Shown: piece by piece, positions 53,867-62,378 of the stretch
Numbering within the stretch: position 1 is the stretch's first letter
Layout: the number at the start of each line of letters is the position of its first letter
Assembly (NCBI RefSeq): GCF_902506425.1
Contig: NZ_LR732504.1
Location: forward strand, 248,001 to 312,000
Length of the DNA stretch: 64,000 nt
Direction of reading: 5' to 3'
Source: Novosphingobium sp. 9U
Lineage (GTDB): Bacteria > Pseudomonadota > Alphaproteobacteria > Sphingomonadales > Sphingomonadaceae
Translations under genes and position numbers: made by a program
Notes under the pieces: model-generated
What the model saw: the letters and a program-made list of their open reading frames with translations, nothing else
The model's database searches: none
Told to the model about the DNA's origin: nothing

Positions 53867-56101
53867 TTACTGCCCGTACGCAGGGGACGTCGTCGGCCGC
53901 GGTTGCGGCACGATCCGCACCGGCTGCTGAGGATTCGACCCAGGACGATAACCTCCTGGCGGCGGCGGCGCCCGACGTAGCGCCGGGTCATCCTGGCGCT
54001 GGCGTCCCGTCGCCTGCTCCAGGAAGTCATCACCAGCTGCGGCAGGTGCACCGCCCTGTTCCGGATCGCCGCCTGGGGGAGTGCCAGGGCCCACCGAACC
54101 ATCCTCGTAGCGCGATGGCCCCTCATCGGGACGACGCCGCCCGGCGCCGCCCGGTTGGATCAGGTTGCCGTTATCGTCGGTGTAATAGTAGTCCTCCGGG
54201 CTGCCGCTCATCTGCTCGTCGTCGGGTTCCAGCTGCCATTCGGGGAGCTTGAGCTCGGTATCGAACGGCTTGACCGGTCGGCCCTTCACCGCCGTGCGCA
54301 TGAACGCCGCGAAGGCCGACGCCGGCGCATGGCCGCCCTGCAGGCCCGGCACAGGCCGGGCATCGTCGCGGCCCATCCACACGCCGGTAGTGATCCCGCT
54401 AGAGAAGCCCAGGAACCAGCCATCCTTGTTGGAGCTGGTGGTGCCGGTCTTCCCTGCTACCGGCCGCCCGATCTGAGCCGCTCGGCCGGTGCCCGTGGCG
54501 ACGGCGGACTGCAGCAGGTCGGTGATGCCTGCGGCAACATGCGGCGGCACCAGCACTTGCCCTGCCTGGACCTTGTGCTGGTAGAGCAGCTCGCCCTTGG
54601 TCGTGGTCACCTTGACGATACCGTAAGGCTCGATCGCGGTGCCGCCGGCCGAAATGGCCGCGAACGCGCGGGTCATGTCGATCACCCGCACTTCGGACGT
54701 GCCCAGCACCATCGAGGGGTTGGTCGCGACCGGCGTGGTGATGCCGAAGCGCCGCGCCATCGAAGCCACCGTGCCGAACCCGACTTCGTTGCCGAGCGAG
54801 GCCGCGACCGTGTTCTTCGAGTACGCAAAGGCGGTCCGCACGTCGATCTCGCCCGCAAAGGTGCGGCCCGAGTTGTGCGGGCTCCAACCCTGGATCGTCA
54901 CCGGCTCGTCCACCACGCGATCGTCGGGCGTGTAGCCCGCCTCCAACGCAGCGAGGTAGACGAACAGCTTCCACGCCGAACCCGGCTGGCGCATCGCCTG
55001 GGTCGCACGGTTGTAGTTCGAGTTCACATAGTCGGTGCCGCCGACCATCGCCCGCACGGCGCCGTCGCCGTCGAGGCTGACCAGCGCGCCTTGCGCCCCC
55101 TTGGGCACGTTGCCGTCGATCGCCTGCGTCGCGGCGCGCTGCATGCCGGTGTCGAGCGTGGTCCAGACTTCGATCGGCTCATCGGTATCGGGCAGCAGCA
55201 CGTCGAGCTGCGGCAGCGCCCAGTCAGTGAAGTAGCGGACCGAGTTCTGGCCCTTCTCCTTGGCGATCTTCACCGCATCGAGATCGATGCTGTCGGCATC
55301 GGCGTACGAGATCACGCCGGCCTTCGCCATCTGGCTCAGCACGACCTTGCCGCGGTTCTTGGCGGCATCGACGTCGGCGGTCGGCGAGTAGTTGGATGGT
55401 GCCTTGACCAAGCCAGCGATGATCGCGGCTTCGGCAGTCGACAGCTCGGTCGCCGGATGGCCGAAGAACTTGCGGCTGGCGGCGTCGATGCCATAAGCGC
55501 CGCCGCCGAAGTAGACCTTGTTGAGGTATAGCTCGAGCACCTCGTCCTTGCTGAACTTGCGCTCGATCGCCAGCGCGAGCACGCCTTCGCGGATCTTGCG
55601 GCCGAAGGTGCGGCTGTTGTTCAAAAAGATGGTGCGCGCGAGCTGCTGGGTAATCGTCGACCCGCCCTGCCGCCAGCGGCCCTTCTCCACACGGACCATG
55701 ACCGAACGCGCGATACCCAGCGGATCGACACCGGGATGCTCGCGGAAACGCCGATCCTCGACTGAGACGATCGCGTCCTTCATCACGTTGGGGATACGCT
55801 CGTAGGGCAGCCACTGGCCGTAGCTAGGCCCGATCGAGACCAGCTCGGTCCCATCGCGCGCGCGCACGACGATCATCTGCCCATTCTGGCTGCTTTGCAG
55901 CGAGGAGAACGAGGGCAGCTCGCGCGCGGTCATGAACACCGCGGTGCCCAGGAAGATCGCAGCCAGCAGCGCGAGCGCCGTTCCCCAGATCAGAACGCCG
56001 CGCACGATGCGCCGCCACAAGGGTCTGCGCGCCGGCCCAGGCACCGGCTCGACGGAACGGCGGCCCGGACCTTCGCGGCGCCGGCCGGTATCTTTCGGCA
56101 T
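53867..56101 (-). CDS. Bifunctional penicillin-binding protein 1A/1B-type peptidoglycan synthase
   Basis: The enzyme polymerises and cross-links peptidoglycan. The 744-residue product has a cytosolic Arg-rich start, a membrane anchor (about residues 32-57) and a GT51 glycosyltransferase domain with catalytic E115 (VSVEDRRFREHPGVD) and GGSTITQQLARTIFLNN. The transpeptidase domain carries S375xxK378 (QPGSAWKLF), SKN (428-430) and KTGTT (551-555). The C-terminal tail of about 110 residues is disordered and rich in Pro, Asp and Gly. Confidence 0.94.
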   Translation of the reverse strand: MPKDTGRRREGPGRRSVEPVPGPARRPLWRRIVRGVLIWGTALALLAAIFLGTAVFMTARELPSFSSLQSSQNGQMIVVRARDGTELVSIGPSYGQWLPYERIPNVMKDAIVSVEDRRFREHPGVDPLGIARSVMVRVEKGRWRQGGSTITQQLARTIFLNNSRTFGRKIREGVLALAIERKFSKDEVLELYLNKVYFGGGAYGIDAASRKFFGHPATELSTAEAAIIAGLVKAPSNYSPTADVDAAKNRGKVVLSQMAKAGVISYADADSIDLDAVKIAKEKGQNSVRYFTDWALPQLDVLLPDTDEPIEVWTTLDTGMQRAATQAIDGNVPKGAQGALVSLDGDGAVRAMVGGTDYVNSNYNRATQAMRQPGSAWKLFVYLAALEAGYTPDDRVVDEPVTIQGWSPHNSGRTFAGEIDVRTAFAYSKNTVAASLGNEVGFGTVASMARRFGITTPVATNPSMVLGTSEVRVIDMTRAFAAISAGGTAIEPYGIVKVTTTKGELLYQHKVQAGQVLVPPHVAAGITDLLQSAVATGTGRAAQIGRPVAGKTGTTSSNKDGWFLGFSSGITTGVWMGRDDARPVPGLQGGHAPASAFAAFMRTAVKGRPVKPFDTELKLPEWQLEPDDEQMSGSPEDYYYTDDNGNLIQPGGAGRRRPDEGPSRYEDGSVGPGTPPGGDPEQGGAPAAAGDDFLEQATGRQRQDDPALRRAPPPPGGYRPGSNPQQPVRIVPQPRPTTSPAYGQ

Positions 56102-56202
56102 TCCTGGTACGAACCCCCGTAACGAGCGATCAACAGCCTGCGACGCCTACACCGTGGCGCAAGCTTTTGTAACCCGCGCTTAACGGCGCTAAGTGCGCAA
56201 GC

Positions 56203-56622
56203 TCAGGCCTGGGTACCCTGCGCTCCATCCTTGGGCTCGAAATCCAGCGCCGCCGAGTTGATGCAATAGCGCAAGCCCGTGGGTCCGGGACCGTCAGGGA
56301 ACACGTGGCCGAGATGGCCCTCGCACGTGGCGCAGCGCACTTCAGTGCGGACCATGCCATGGCTGGCATCGCGATGCTCGTCCACGGCGCCGCCCTCGAC
56401 GGGTGCGGTGTAGCTCGGCCAGCCCGACCCAGAATTGTACTTGGTGTTGGACGAGAACAGAGGCGAACCGCAGCCGGCGCAGGTATAGAGCCCGTCCTGC
56501 TTGTTCTTCTCGTACTTGCCGGTGAAGGCGCGTTCGGTGCCGGCCTGGCGAAGCACCTGATACTGCTCCGGGCTCAGCTTCTCGCGCCACTCGGCTTCGG
56601 TCAGTTCGACTTTGTCGGTCAT
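56203..56622 (-). CDS. msrB: Peptide-methionine (R)-S-oxide reductase MsrB
   Basis: MsrB repairs oxidised methionine. The ATG at 56620-56622 follows AAGGAGAT at good distance and gives 139 residues; an upstream in-frame start would bypass that site. Two zinc CxxC pairs ([12 protein letters not shown] and [11 protein letters not shown]), the SGWPSY motif and the catalytic cysteine in [11 protein letters not shown] are present. Confidence 0.96.
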   Translation of the reverse strand: MTDKVELTEAEWREKLSPEQYQVLRQAGTERAFTGKYEKNKQDGLYTCAGCGSPLFSSNTKYNSGSGWPSYTAPVEGGAVDEHRDASHGMVRTEVRCATCEGHLGHVFPDGPGPTGLRYCINSAALDFEPKDGAQGTQA

Positions 56623-56820
56623 GCGTGTGATCTCCTTGGATGCCAAGATGGCGATCGTTCACCGCCATTTCCAGCGTGAGGACCCGTTCATGCGCTACGG
56701 CACTCGTCCGTCCTGGAAACGCTCGCGCAACGAACCTTGCACTTATGTGAACCAATTAATCCTTGTTGCGTTTGAATCGCAGAAGCGACCTTGCCTTGCA
56801 GCGCTCCGCGCCCGTATGGC

Positions 56821-56834
56821 TTAACAAATGTTGA
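56821..56834 (+). promoter_or_regulatory. Near-palindrome in front of the Crp-like gene
   Basis: TTAACAAATGTTGA is a 14-base imperfect palindrome (TTAACA / TGTTGA) ending 16 bases before the GTG start. It could be a binding site of the regulator itself, but evidence is positional only. Confidence 0.3.
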
Positions 56835-56850
56835 GAGTTGGAGTGCTTTA

Positions 56851-57606
56851 GTGAACGATCCCTTGGGCAAAGCACGTCTTTTCCTCAAGGGACGCCTTCG
56901 CCACGCGCTGAGTGATCAAGAGGCCGCGCTGCTCGACTCCGTGATCGACGACGGGGAGCGCGTCCCCGATGGTTATCTGGTGCAGCGCCGGGCCGTGCCG
57001 GCCACGCACAGCACGCTCCTGCTTGACGGCTTCATTGCCCGGGTCATCGATGATGGCGGCACGCGCAATATCGTCAGCGTGCAAGTGCCCGGCGATTTTG
57101 TCGATCTGCATGCCTTTGCGCTGAAGCGGCTCGATCACGATGTCGTGACGATCGGCCCCGCGCTGCTGGGCAGCGTGGCGCACGAGAAACTCGCGCAGAT
57201 CGTCCGAGACGAGCCGCACCTGACGCGGGTGCTGTGGTTCTCCACGCTGCTGGATGCCGCGATCCATCGCGAGTGGATCCTCAAGCTCGAACAGTTGAAG
57301 GCCGAGGAGCGGCTGGGCCACATCATGTGCGAGTTGTGGCATCGGCTGAACTTCGTCGGGCTGGCCGACGCGCATGGGTTCAACATGCCGCTGCTGCAGA
57401 CGCACCTCGCGAATGCCTGCGGCACGACCGCGGTGCACATCAACCGGGTGATTAAGGCCGTGCGCCAGCGCGGATTGCTGGAGATCAACCGCGGCCGCGT
57501 CACCATGCCCGACCGTCCGGCGCTGGAGCGCTTCTCGCATTTCAAGCCGGACTATCTCTATGGGCATGGCTCGCTGTTTCTCAGCGAGGATTTGCGGGAG
57601 CCTTAG
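56851..57606 (+). CDS. Crp/Fnr-family transcription regulator
   Basis: The 251-residue protein has an N-terminal cyclic-nucleotide-binding-like beta domain (residues about 15-130; LLLDGFIARVIDDGGTRNIV, VQVPGDFVDLHAFAL). A long dimer helix and a C-terminal winged helix follow (LLQTHLANACGTTAVHINRV, IKAVRQRGLLEINRGRV). No Fe-S cysteine cluster of FNR type is seen. The GTG start follows GGAG. It is divergent from msrB; its signal is unknown. Confidence 0.85.
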   Translation: MNDPLGKARLFLKGRLRHALSDQEAALLDSVIDDGERVPDGYLVQRRAVPATHSTLLLDGFIARVIDDGGTRNIVSVQVPGDFVDLHAFALKRLDHDVVTIGPALLGSVAHEKLAQIVRDEPHLTRVLWFSTLLDAAIHREWILKLEQLKAEERLGHIMCELWHRLNFVGLADAHGFNMPLLQTHLANACGTTAVHINRVIKAVRQRGLLEINRGRVTMPDRPALERFSHFKPDYLYGHGSLFLSEDLREP

Positions 57607-57652
57607 ACCGGTTGAGACCCTACCGTGCAAGGGGAGGACCTGACCAAAGTTC

Positions 57653-60184
57653 TTACAACTCCGGCAGCGCCTGCTCTGCGAAACCCCAGCCTTTCAGCGG
57701 CTTGCCCTGCGCTCGCTGCAGCAGCTTAGCGCTATCGGCAATGGTGAAGCCGTTGGCACGATCAAAGCCGTCGAGTTCGTCCCAGGCGATCGGCACGGCG
57801 ACAGGCGCGCCGGCCCGCGCCCGGGCGGAGTAGGGCACCACCGCCGTCGCGCCGCGCTGGTTGCGCAACCAGTCGATGAAGATCTTGCCCTTGCGCTTGG
57901 CCTTGCTCATCGTTGCGACGAAGCGATCCGGCTCGGCCATCGCCAGCGCCTCGGCAAAGCGCCGGGCAAAGTCCTTGTGCGTGTCCCAATCGTGGTCTGG
58001 AGTGAGCGGGGCGATCACGTGCACGCCCTTGCCACCCGACAACATGGCATAAGTCGTCAGGCCTAGGTCGGCGAGACGATCGCGGATGTCCTTGGCCGCG
58101 CTTTTCACATCGCCGAAGTCGAGGCCTTCGTCGGGGTCGAGGTCGATGATCAGGCGGTCAGGCCGTTCGACCGCGTTCGCCCGCGCGCCCCAGCCGTGGA
58201 ATTCGATCGTTCCCATCTGCACGCACTGCAGCAGCCCGTCGGCGCTCTCGACGTAGAGATAGTCCTCGCTGCCGCCGTCCTTTTCGCGGACGGGCACATG
58301 GTGGACGTGCTCGCCGAACGTCCCACTGTCGTGCTTCTGGAAGAAGCACTTCTTCGCCCGGCCTTGCGGACAGCGCACCAGGCTGATCGGGCGGTTGCCA
58401 GCGAAGGGCAACATGATCGGTGCGACTTGCGTGTAATATGCGGCGAGTTCGCCCTTGGTCTGGCCGCTCTCGGGGAAGATCACCCGATCGGGATTGCTGA
58501 TTGCAACAGTGGGCGCGGCGGCGGGAGCCTTTGCCGGCGTTTCGGGCGCCACCTGTTCTGCCGGCTTGTCGCCACGCAGACCCAGGAAGCTGGCGTGCCG
58601 CACCCGTCCTTCGCCGGTGAATTCGGCAAAGGCGATCTCTGCGACGAGTTCGGGTCTGACCCACTTGGCTCCGCGCGCCTCGACGCGCGGCACCTCCAGC
58701 GGCGCCTTGTCGAGACCAATCGGCTCAAGCTTGCTCCAGAGGTCGGCGAGAGTATCACCATCGAAGCCGGTGCCGACCTTGCCTTTGTAGACCAGCTCGC
58801 CGCCTTCGTTCTGGGCCAGCAGCAGGGAGGCGAACGGCCGTAGCTTGGTGCTCGACTTGGTCCAGCCGACCACCACGAATTCCTGCCGGCTGATGCACTT
58901 GACCTTGACCCAGCTCTGCGAGCGCTTTCCGAGGTATGGGGCGTCGATCTTTTTGGCGATGATCCCTTCCTGGCCCGCCGCACACATCGCACCGAACAGC
59001 TTCTCACCCGCGCCGATGACATGGTCGGCGACATGGATCGGCGGCTGCGCCTGCGCCAGCAGCGCTTCCAGCCGCTCTTTGCGCTCGATGTTGGGCAGGC
59101 TGGTCAAGTCTTCGCCATTCAGCTCCAGCAAGTCGAAGGCGAACATCTCCAGCAGGTCCTTGTCGGTCTGCGAGCCATGACCGCGCTTGAGCACCGCCTG
59201 CAATGAGGAGAAATCCGGATTGCCGTCCTTGCCATAGGCGACGATCTCGCCGTCGATCAGGCATGGCGGCAAGTCGAGCGCGGCCAGCGCGCGCACCAGC
59301 GGTGCGAACTTGTCGCTCCAGTCGTGGCCGTTTCGGGTGTAGACGACCACTTTCTCACCAGCCGCCGCGACCAGCGCTCGGTAACCATCGAACTTGATTT
59401 CGTGCATCCACTGGTTGCCGGCGGGTACGGCATCGACCAGCGTCGCAAGTTGCGGAGCGCGAAAAGCCGGCGGCTTGCCTGCGCCCTTGCGCTTCGGCCT
59501 GGCAGGCTTGGACTCGGCCGCGTTGTGCTCGGCCGCGGCCTCCATCTGCGCGGTGAAGGCCTTGCCTTTCTTGCCGGCAAGCGCGAACTCGCCCTGCTTG
59601 TCGGCCTCGATCTCGGCTAGCGAGCGGCCGGTGAGCACGCTGGTCAACGCGTGTTCGACCAGCTGGTCGCCTTCCTGCGCGAACTGGTCCTTCACCTTTC
59701 GCAGCAGCCAGTTCTCGCGCTTTTCGCCAGGACGCGGCTTCAGGCGGATCAGCATCCACTCGCCTTTCATCCGCTCGCCATCGAGGGTGAAGTGCAAGTG
59801 CCCTTGCTCCAGGTCCTTGGCACTCTTGCCCGCGATCGGTGCCCAGGTTCCCTTGTCCCAGAGCATCACGGTGCCGCCGCCGTACTCGCCTTTCGGAATC
59901 GTGCCCTCGAACTCTGCGTAGCTGAGCGGGTGGTCCTCGGTGCGCACCGCCAGGCGCTTGTCGTCGGGATCGGGGCTCGGGCCCTTGGTGACGGCCCAGG
60001 ACTTCATCACGCCGTCGACTTCGATGCGGAAGTCCCAATGCAACCGTGTCGCCGCGTGCTTCTGGACGATGAAAAGGTTGCCGGTGTCGCTCTTGGCCGC
60101 CTTGCCGGCAGGCTCGGCGGTCTTCTTGAAGTCACGCTTGGCGTTGTATTCCGCGAGGGGATCGGATTTCGTGCGCGTCGCCAT
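57653..60184 (-). CDS. ligD: Multifunctional non-homologous end-joining ligase LigD
   Basis: LigD repairs double-strand breaks together with Ku. The 843-residue product has all three domains in the Pseudomonas order. A 3'-phosphoesterase domain (about 35-180; HWDFRIEVDGVMKSWAVTKG, PKGEYGGGTVMLWD) comes first. The ATP-dependent ligase domain is at about 240-540, with nucleotidyl lysine K264 in HEIKFDGYRAL. The primase-like polymerase domain is at about 560-830, with metal-binding D681/D683 in LIIDLDPDEGLDF. Ku is encoded just upstream on the same strand. Confidence 0.96.
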   Translation of the reverse strand: MATRTKSDPLAEYNAKRDFKKTAEPAGKAAKSDTGNLFIVQKHAATRLHWDFRIEVDGVMKSWAVTKGPSPDPDDKRLAVRTEDHPLSYAEFEGTIPKGEYGGGTVMLWDKGTWAPIAGKSAKDLEQGHLHFTLDGERMKGEWMLIRLKPRPGEKRENWLLRKVKDQFAQEGDQLVEHALTSVLTGRSLAEIEADKQGEFALAGKKGKAFTAQMEAAAEHNAAESKPARPKRKGAGKPPAFRAPQLATLVDAVPAGNQWMHEIKFDGYRALVAAAGEKVVVYTRNGHDWSDKFAPLVRALAALDLPPCLIDGEIVAYGKDGNPDFSSLQAVLKRGHGSQTDKDLLEMFAFDLLELNGEDLTSLPNIERKERLEALLAQAQPPIHVADHVIGAGEKLFGAMCAAGQEGIIAKKIDAPYLGKRSQSWVKVKCISRQEFVVVGWTKSSTKLRPFASLLLAQNEGGELVYKGKVGTGFDGDTLADLWSKLEPIGLDKAPLEVPRVEARGAKWVRPELVAEIAFAEFTGEGRVRHASFLGLRGDKPAEQVAPETPAKAPAAAPTVAISNPDRVIFPESGQTKGELAAYYTQVAPIMLPFAGNRPISLVRCPQGRAKKCFFQKHDSGTFGEHVHHVPVREKDGGSEDYLYVESADGLLQCVQMGTIEFHGWGARANAVERPDRLIIDLDPDEGLDFGDVKSAAKDIRDRLADLGLTTYAMLSGGKGVHVIAPLTPDHDWDTHKDFARRFAEALAMAEPDRFVATMSKAKRKGKIFIDWLRNQRGATAVVPYSARARAGAPVAVPIAWDELDGFDRANGFTIADSAKLLQRAQGKPLKGWGFAEQALPEL

Positions 60185-60239
60185 GGCTCAGCCCTCTCCT
60201 GGGCTGCACGAAGGCGCGGTGCCGGTAGCCCACACGACC

Positions 60240-60270
60240 TCGTCACCCTGAACTCGTTTCAGGGTCCATC
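60240..60270. repeat. Dispersed palindromic repeat, copy 1 (between ligD and ku)
   Basis: A 31-base element with an internal stem CCTGAA-CTCGT-TTCAGG is an exact reverse complement of copy 2 at 60347-60377. Elements containing CCTGAAACGAGTTCAGG are scattered in sphingomonad genomes, usually between genes. Together the copies would form a 31-bp stem with a 76-base loop. Confidence 0.85.
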
Positions 60271-60346
60271 GTGCCGTACGCCCTGTGCTCGGTGTCAGTA
60301 AACCGCCGATGCCGATGGCGCCCCCACCCGTCAGGCTATCTCGACA

Positions 60347-60377
60347 GATGGACCCTGAAACGAGTTCAGGGTGACGA
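60347..60377. repeat. Dispersed palindromic repeat, copy 2 (inverted)
   Basis: This is the exact inverted partner of the element at 60240-60270. It lies 28 bases after the ku stop on the minus strand and may act as a transcription terminator or RNA-stability element between ku and ligD. Confidence 0.85.
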
Positions 60378-60405
60378 TGAGCATGACGACGGTTCGGCTG
60401 GCCGC

Positions 60406-61359
60406 TCATGCGCGTTTACGCGCGCGCGGAGCGGGGGCATCGGTGGTTTTCTTGGTCGGCGCCTTCTTCGCGGGCGCCTTCTTGGCAGGTGCCTTTGCCG
60501 GCGCCTCCTCCTTCTTTGCGGCTGCCTTCTTGGGCGCTGCCTTCTTCGCCGCCGGCTTCTCGCTCGCAGCAGCGCCGCTGCCCACCGAGCGCTTGAGCGC
60601 CGCCATTAAGTCGATCACGTTCGAACCGCGGCTGGCAGGTTCCTCGACATCCTCGAGGATTTTCTTGCCCTTGGCCTTGGTCTTCTTCTCGATCAGGCCT
60701 TTCAGCGCGTCGATATAGCGATCGTGGAACTCGGCCGGCTCGAAAGGCGCGCTCTTCTTGTCGATCAGCGTCGTCGCCAGGTCGAGCAGGTCTTCGCTCG
60801 GTTTGTCCTCGGGGATTTCGTTGAAGTAGCTCTGCGCGCGCTTCACTTCGTCTGCATAGCGCAGCGTCTCCATGACGATGCCCTTGCCGCAGGGCCGCAA
60901 GGACACGAGCTGCTCACGCCCACGCACCGACAGCTGCCCGAGCGCGATCTTCTTGGTCTTGCGCAACGCCTCGCGCAATACGACGAACGCCTCGTCCGCC
61001 AGATCGTCGGCCGGAACGACGTAGTAAGGCTTCTCAAAATAGAACACGTCGATCTCGTGCTGATCGACGAACTGGACCAGTTCCAGGGTCTTGCGGCTCT
61101 CGATCTTCACCGCCTCGATCTCGTCGTCTTCCAGCAAGACGAAGTTGCCCTTCGACACTTCGTAGCCCTTGACGATCTCGTCGTGGTCGACCGGACCGAT
61201 GCCCTGGACCACCTTCTCGTAATTGATCGGCTTGCCCGAGGGCTCATGAATCTGGCGGAAGCTGATCGCCGCGCCGGACTTCGTGGCGGGATAGATCTCG
61301 ACCGGAATCGAGACCAGCGCCAGCCGGATCTGACCCTGCCAATACGCCCGTGCCGCCAT
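60406..61359 (-). CDS. ku: Non-homologous end-joining protein Ku
   Basis: Bacterial Ku binds broken DNA ends and recruits LigD. The 317-residue product has the Ku core (residues 1 to about 255; WQGQIRLALVSIPVEIYPAT, ISFRQIHEPSGKPINYEKVV, VFYFEKPYYVVPADDLADEA). The long C-terminal tail is rich in Lys, Ala and Pro (AKKAPAKKAPTKKTTDAPAP), which in other Ku proteins helps DNA binding and threading. AAAGGAGCG precedes the ATG. LigD follows on the same strand. Confidence 0.96.
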   Translation of the reverse strand: MAARAYWQGQIRLALVSIPVEIYPATKSGAAISFRQIHEPSGKPINYEKVVQGIGPVDHDEIVKGYEVSKGNFVLLEDDEIEAVKIESRKTLELVQFVDQHEIDVFYFEKPYYVVPADDLADEAFVVLREALRKTKKIALGQLSVRGREQLVSLRPCGKGIVMETLRYADEVKRAQSYFNEIPEDKPSEDLLDLATTLIDKKSAPFEPAEFHDRYIDALKGLIEKKTKAKGKKILEDVEEPASRGSNVIDLMAALKRSVGSGAAASEKPAAKKAAPKKAAAKKEEAPAKAPAKKAPAKKAPTKKTTDAPAPRARKRA

Positions 61360-61541
61360 GTCACGCTCCTTTTCGCGGAGTCCATAGCTCGCGAGGCGGA
61401 GGAGGGTTCCCGTGGGTGGGAGTGGTTCTTCCAAAGGATCGAAGGTATCCGGGACGACGCCTCGTGAGGCGCGGAAAGGAGGCGCCGCCCCGGAAAGGTG
61501 CGTCCGGCTTATTGCTGGCCGGATCGCCCTGGCTCGTTGGC
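61360..61541. other. Spacer between tonB and ku
   Basis: This 182-base region holds the likely tonB 3' end signals and the ku promoter. A short GC-rich inverted pair (GGCGCC-type) is visible, but I see no convincing terminator or gene. Confidence 0.4.
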
Positions 61542-62219
61542 TCAGTCCTGCGGGATGACCCAGTGGATCGAGCCGGAATAGGTGCCGCTCACGCGTGCGC
61601 CGCTGCCGTCCGTTGCGGGTTCGAAGCGGGCGCGCTTGGCGACATACTTGCAGGTCGCCGCGTCGAGTTCGGCAGCGCCGCTGGAGCTGGTGACGCGGCA
61701 GTCGGTGACCTTGCCATCGCCGCCCACGGACACTTCGAAGCGTGCGATGCCCTGCTCGCCGCGACGCAAGGACACGGCCGGGTAGTCGCTGGTAGTGACC
61801 CACTGGACGGGATCGTTGCGCGGGCGCACCGACTTGGGCGCAAAGGCCGGCTTGTCGACGAACGGCGTGGCACTCGGCCCCGGCGGGTCGATGGTCGGTG
61901 GATCGATCGGCTTGATCGGCAGGTTGACGATGAAGTCATCCGTCGCGAAGCGATTGGGTGCAGCATCGAGAGGAGGCTGCGACCGTGCACGTGGGGTCTG
62001 CGCAGTTGCCGTCGCCTGCTCGACCGGCGTCACCTCCGGGGGCGGAGGCGGCGTCTTCTCGATCGGGATGTTGGTGCCCTGCAGCACGGTCGTGAACTTC
62101 TCGACGTATTCGACACCCAGTCCCGTTACCAGGCCATAAAGCGCCATGCCGTGCAGGCCCGCGACGGTTACAACCGCCAGGGTCTTGTTCCTGTTCGGCA
62201 TCCTTTCAGCGTAAGCCAT
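61542..62219 (-). CDS. TonB-family energy transducer
   Basis: The 225-residue protein has one N-terminal membrane segment (LAVVTVAGLHGMALYGLVTG), a Pro-rich periplasmic spacer (IEKTPPPPPEVTPVEQ; IKPIDPPTIDPPGP) and a C-terminal TonB domain (VTTSDYPAVSLRRGEQGIAR, FEVSVGGDGKVTDCRVTSSS). It transmits proton-motive force to outer-membrane receptors. I chose the ATG at 62217-62219, behind AGGA; a longer in-frame opening upstream runs through AT-rich non-coding sequence. No exbB/exbD genes are adjacent. Confidence 0.87.
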   Translation of the reverse strand: MAYAERMPNRNKTLAVVTVAGLHGMALYGLVTGLGVEYVEKFTTVLQGTNIPIEKTPPPPPEVTPVEQATATAQTPRARSQPPLDAAPNRFATDDFIVNLPIKPIDPPTIDPPGPSATPFVDKPAFAPKSVRPRNDPVQWVTTSDYPAVSLRRGEQGIARFEVSVGGDGKVTDCRVTSSSGAAELDAATCKYVAKRARFEPATDGSGARVSGTYSGSIHWVIPQD

Positions 62220-62378
62220 AAGGACATCCTCTCCATGTCGGGGCTTCTCAACTGCGGTTCGTCGCAGCGGAGCCTCGATCATGTAAGAAGCTACCACGAT
62301 TATAGAAAAGGCAAACAGCTTTTTACTAAGCAATACAAGCATGTACTTAAACCTGCTTACCATCACCTAGCTAAGTAC

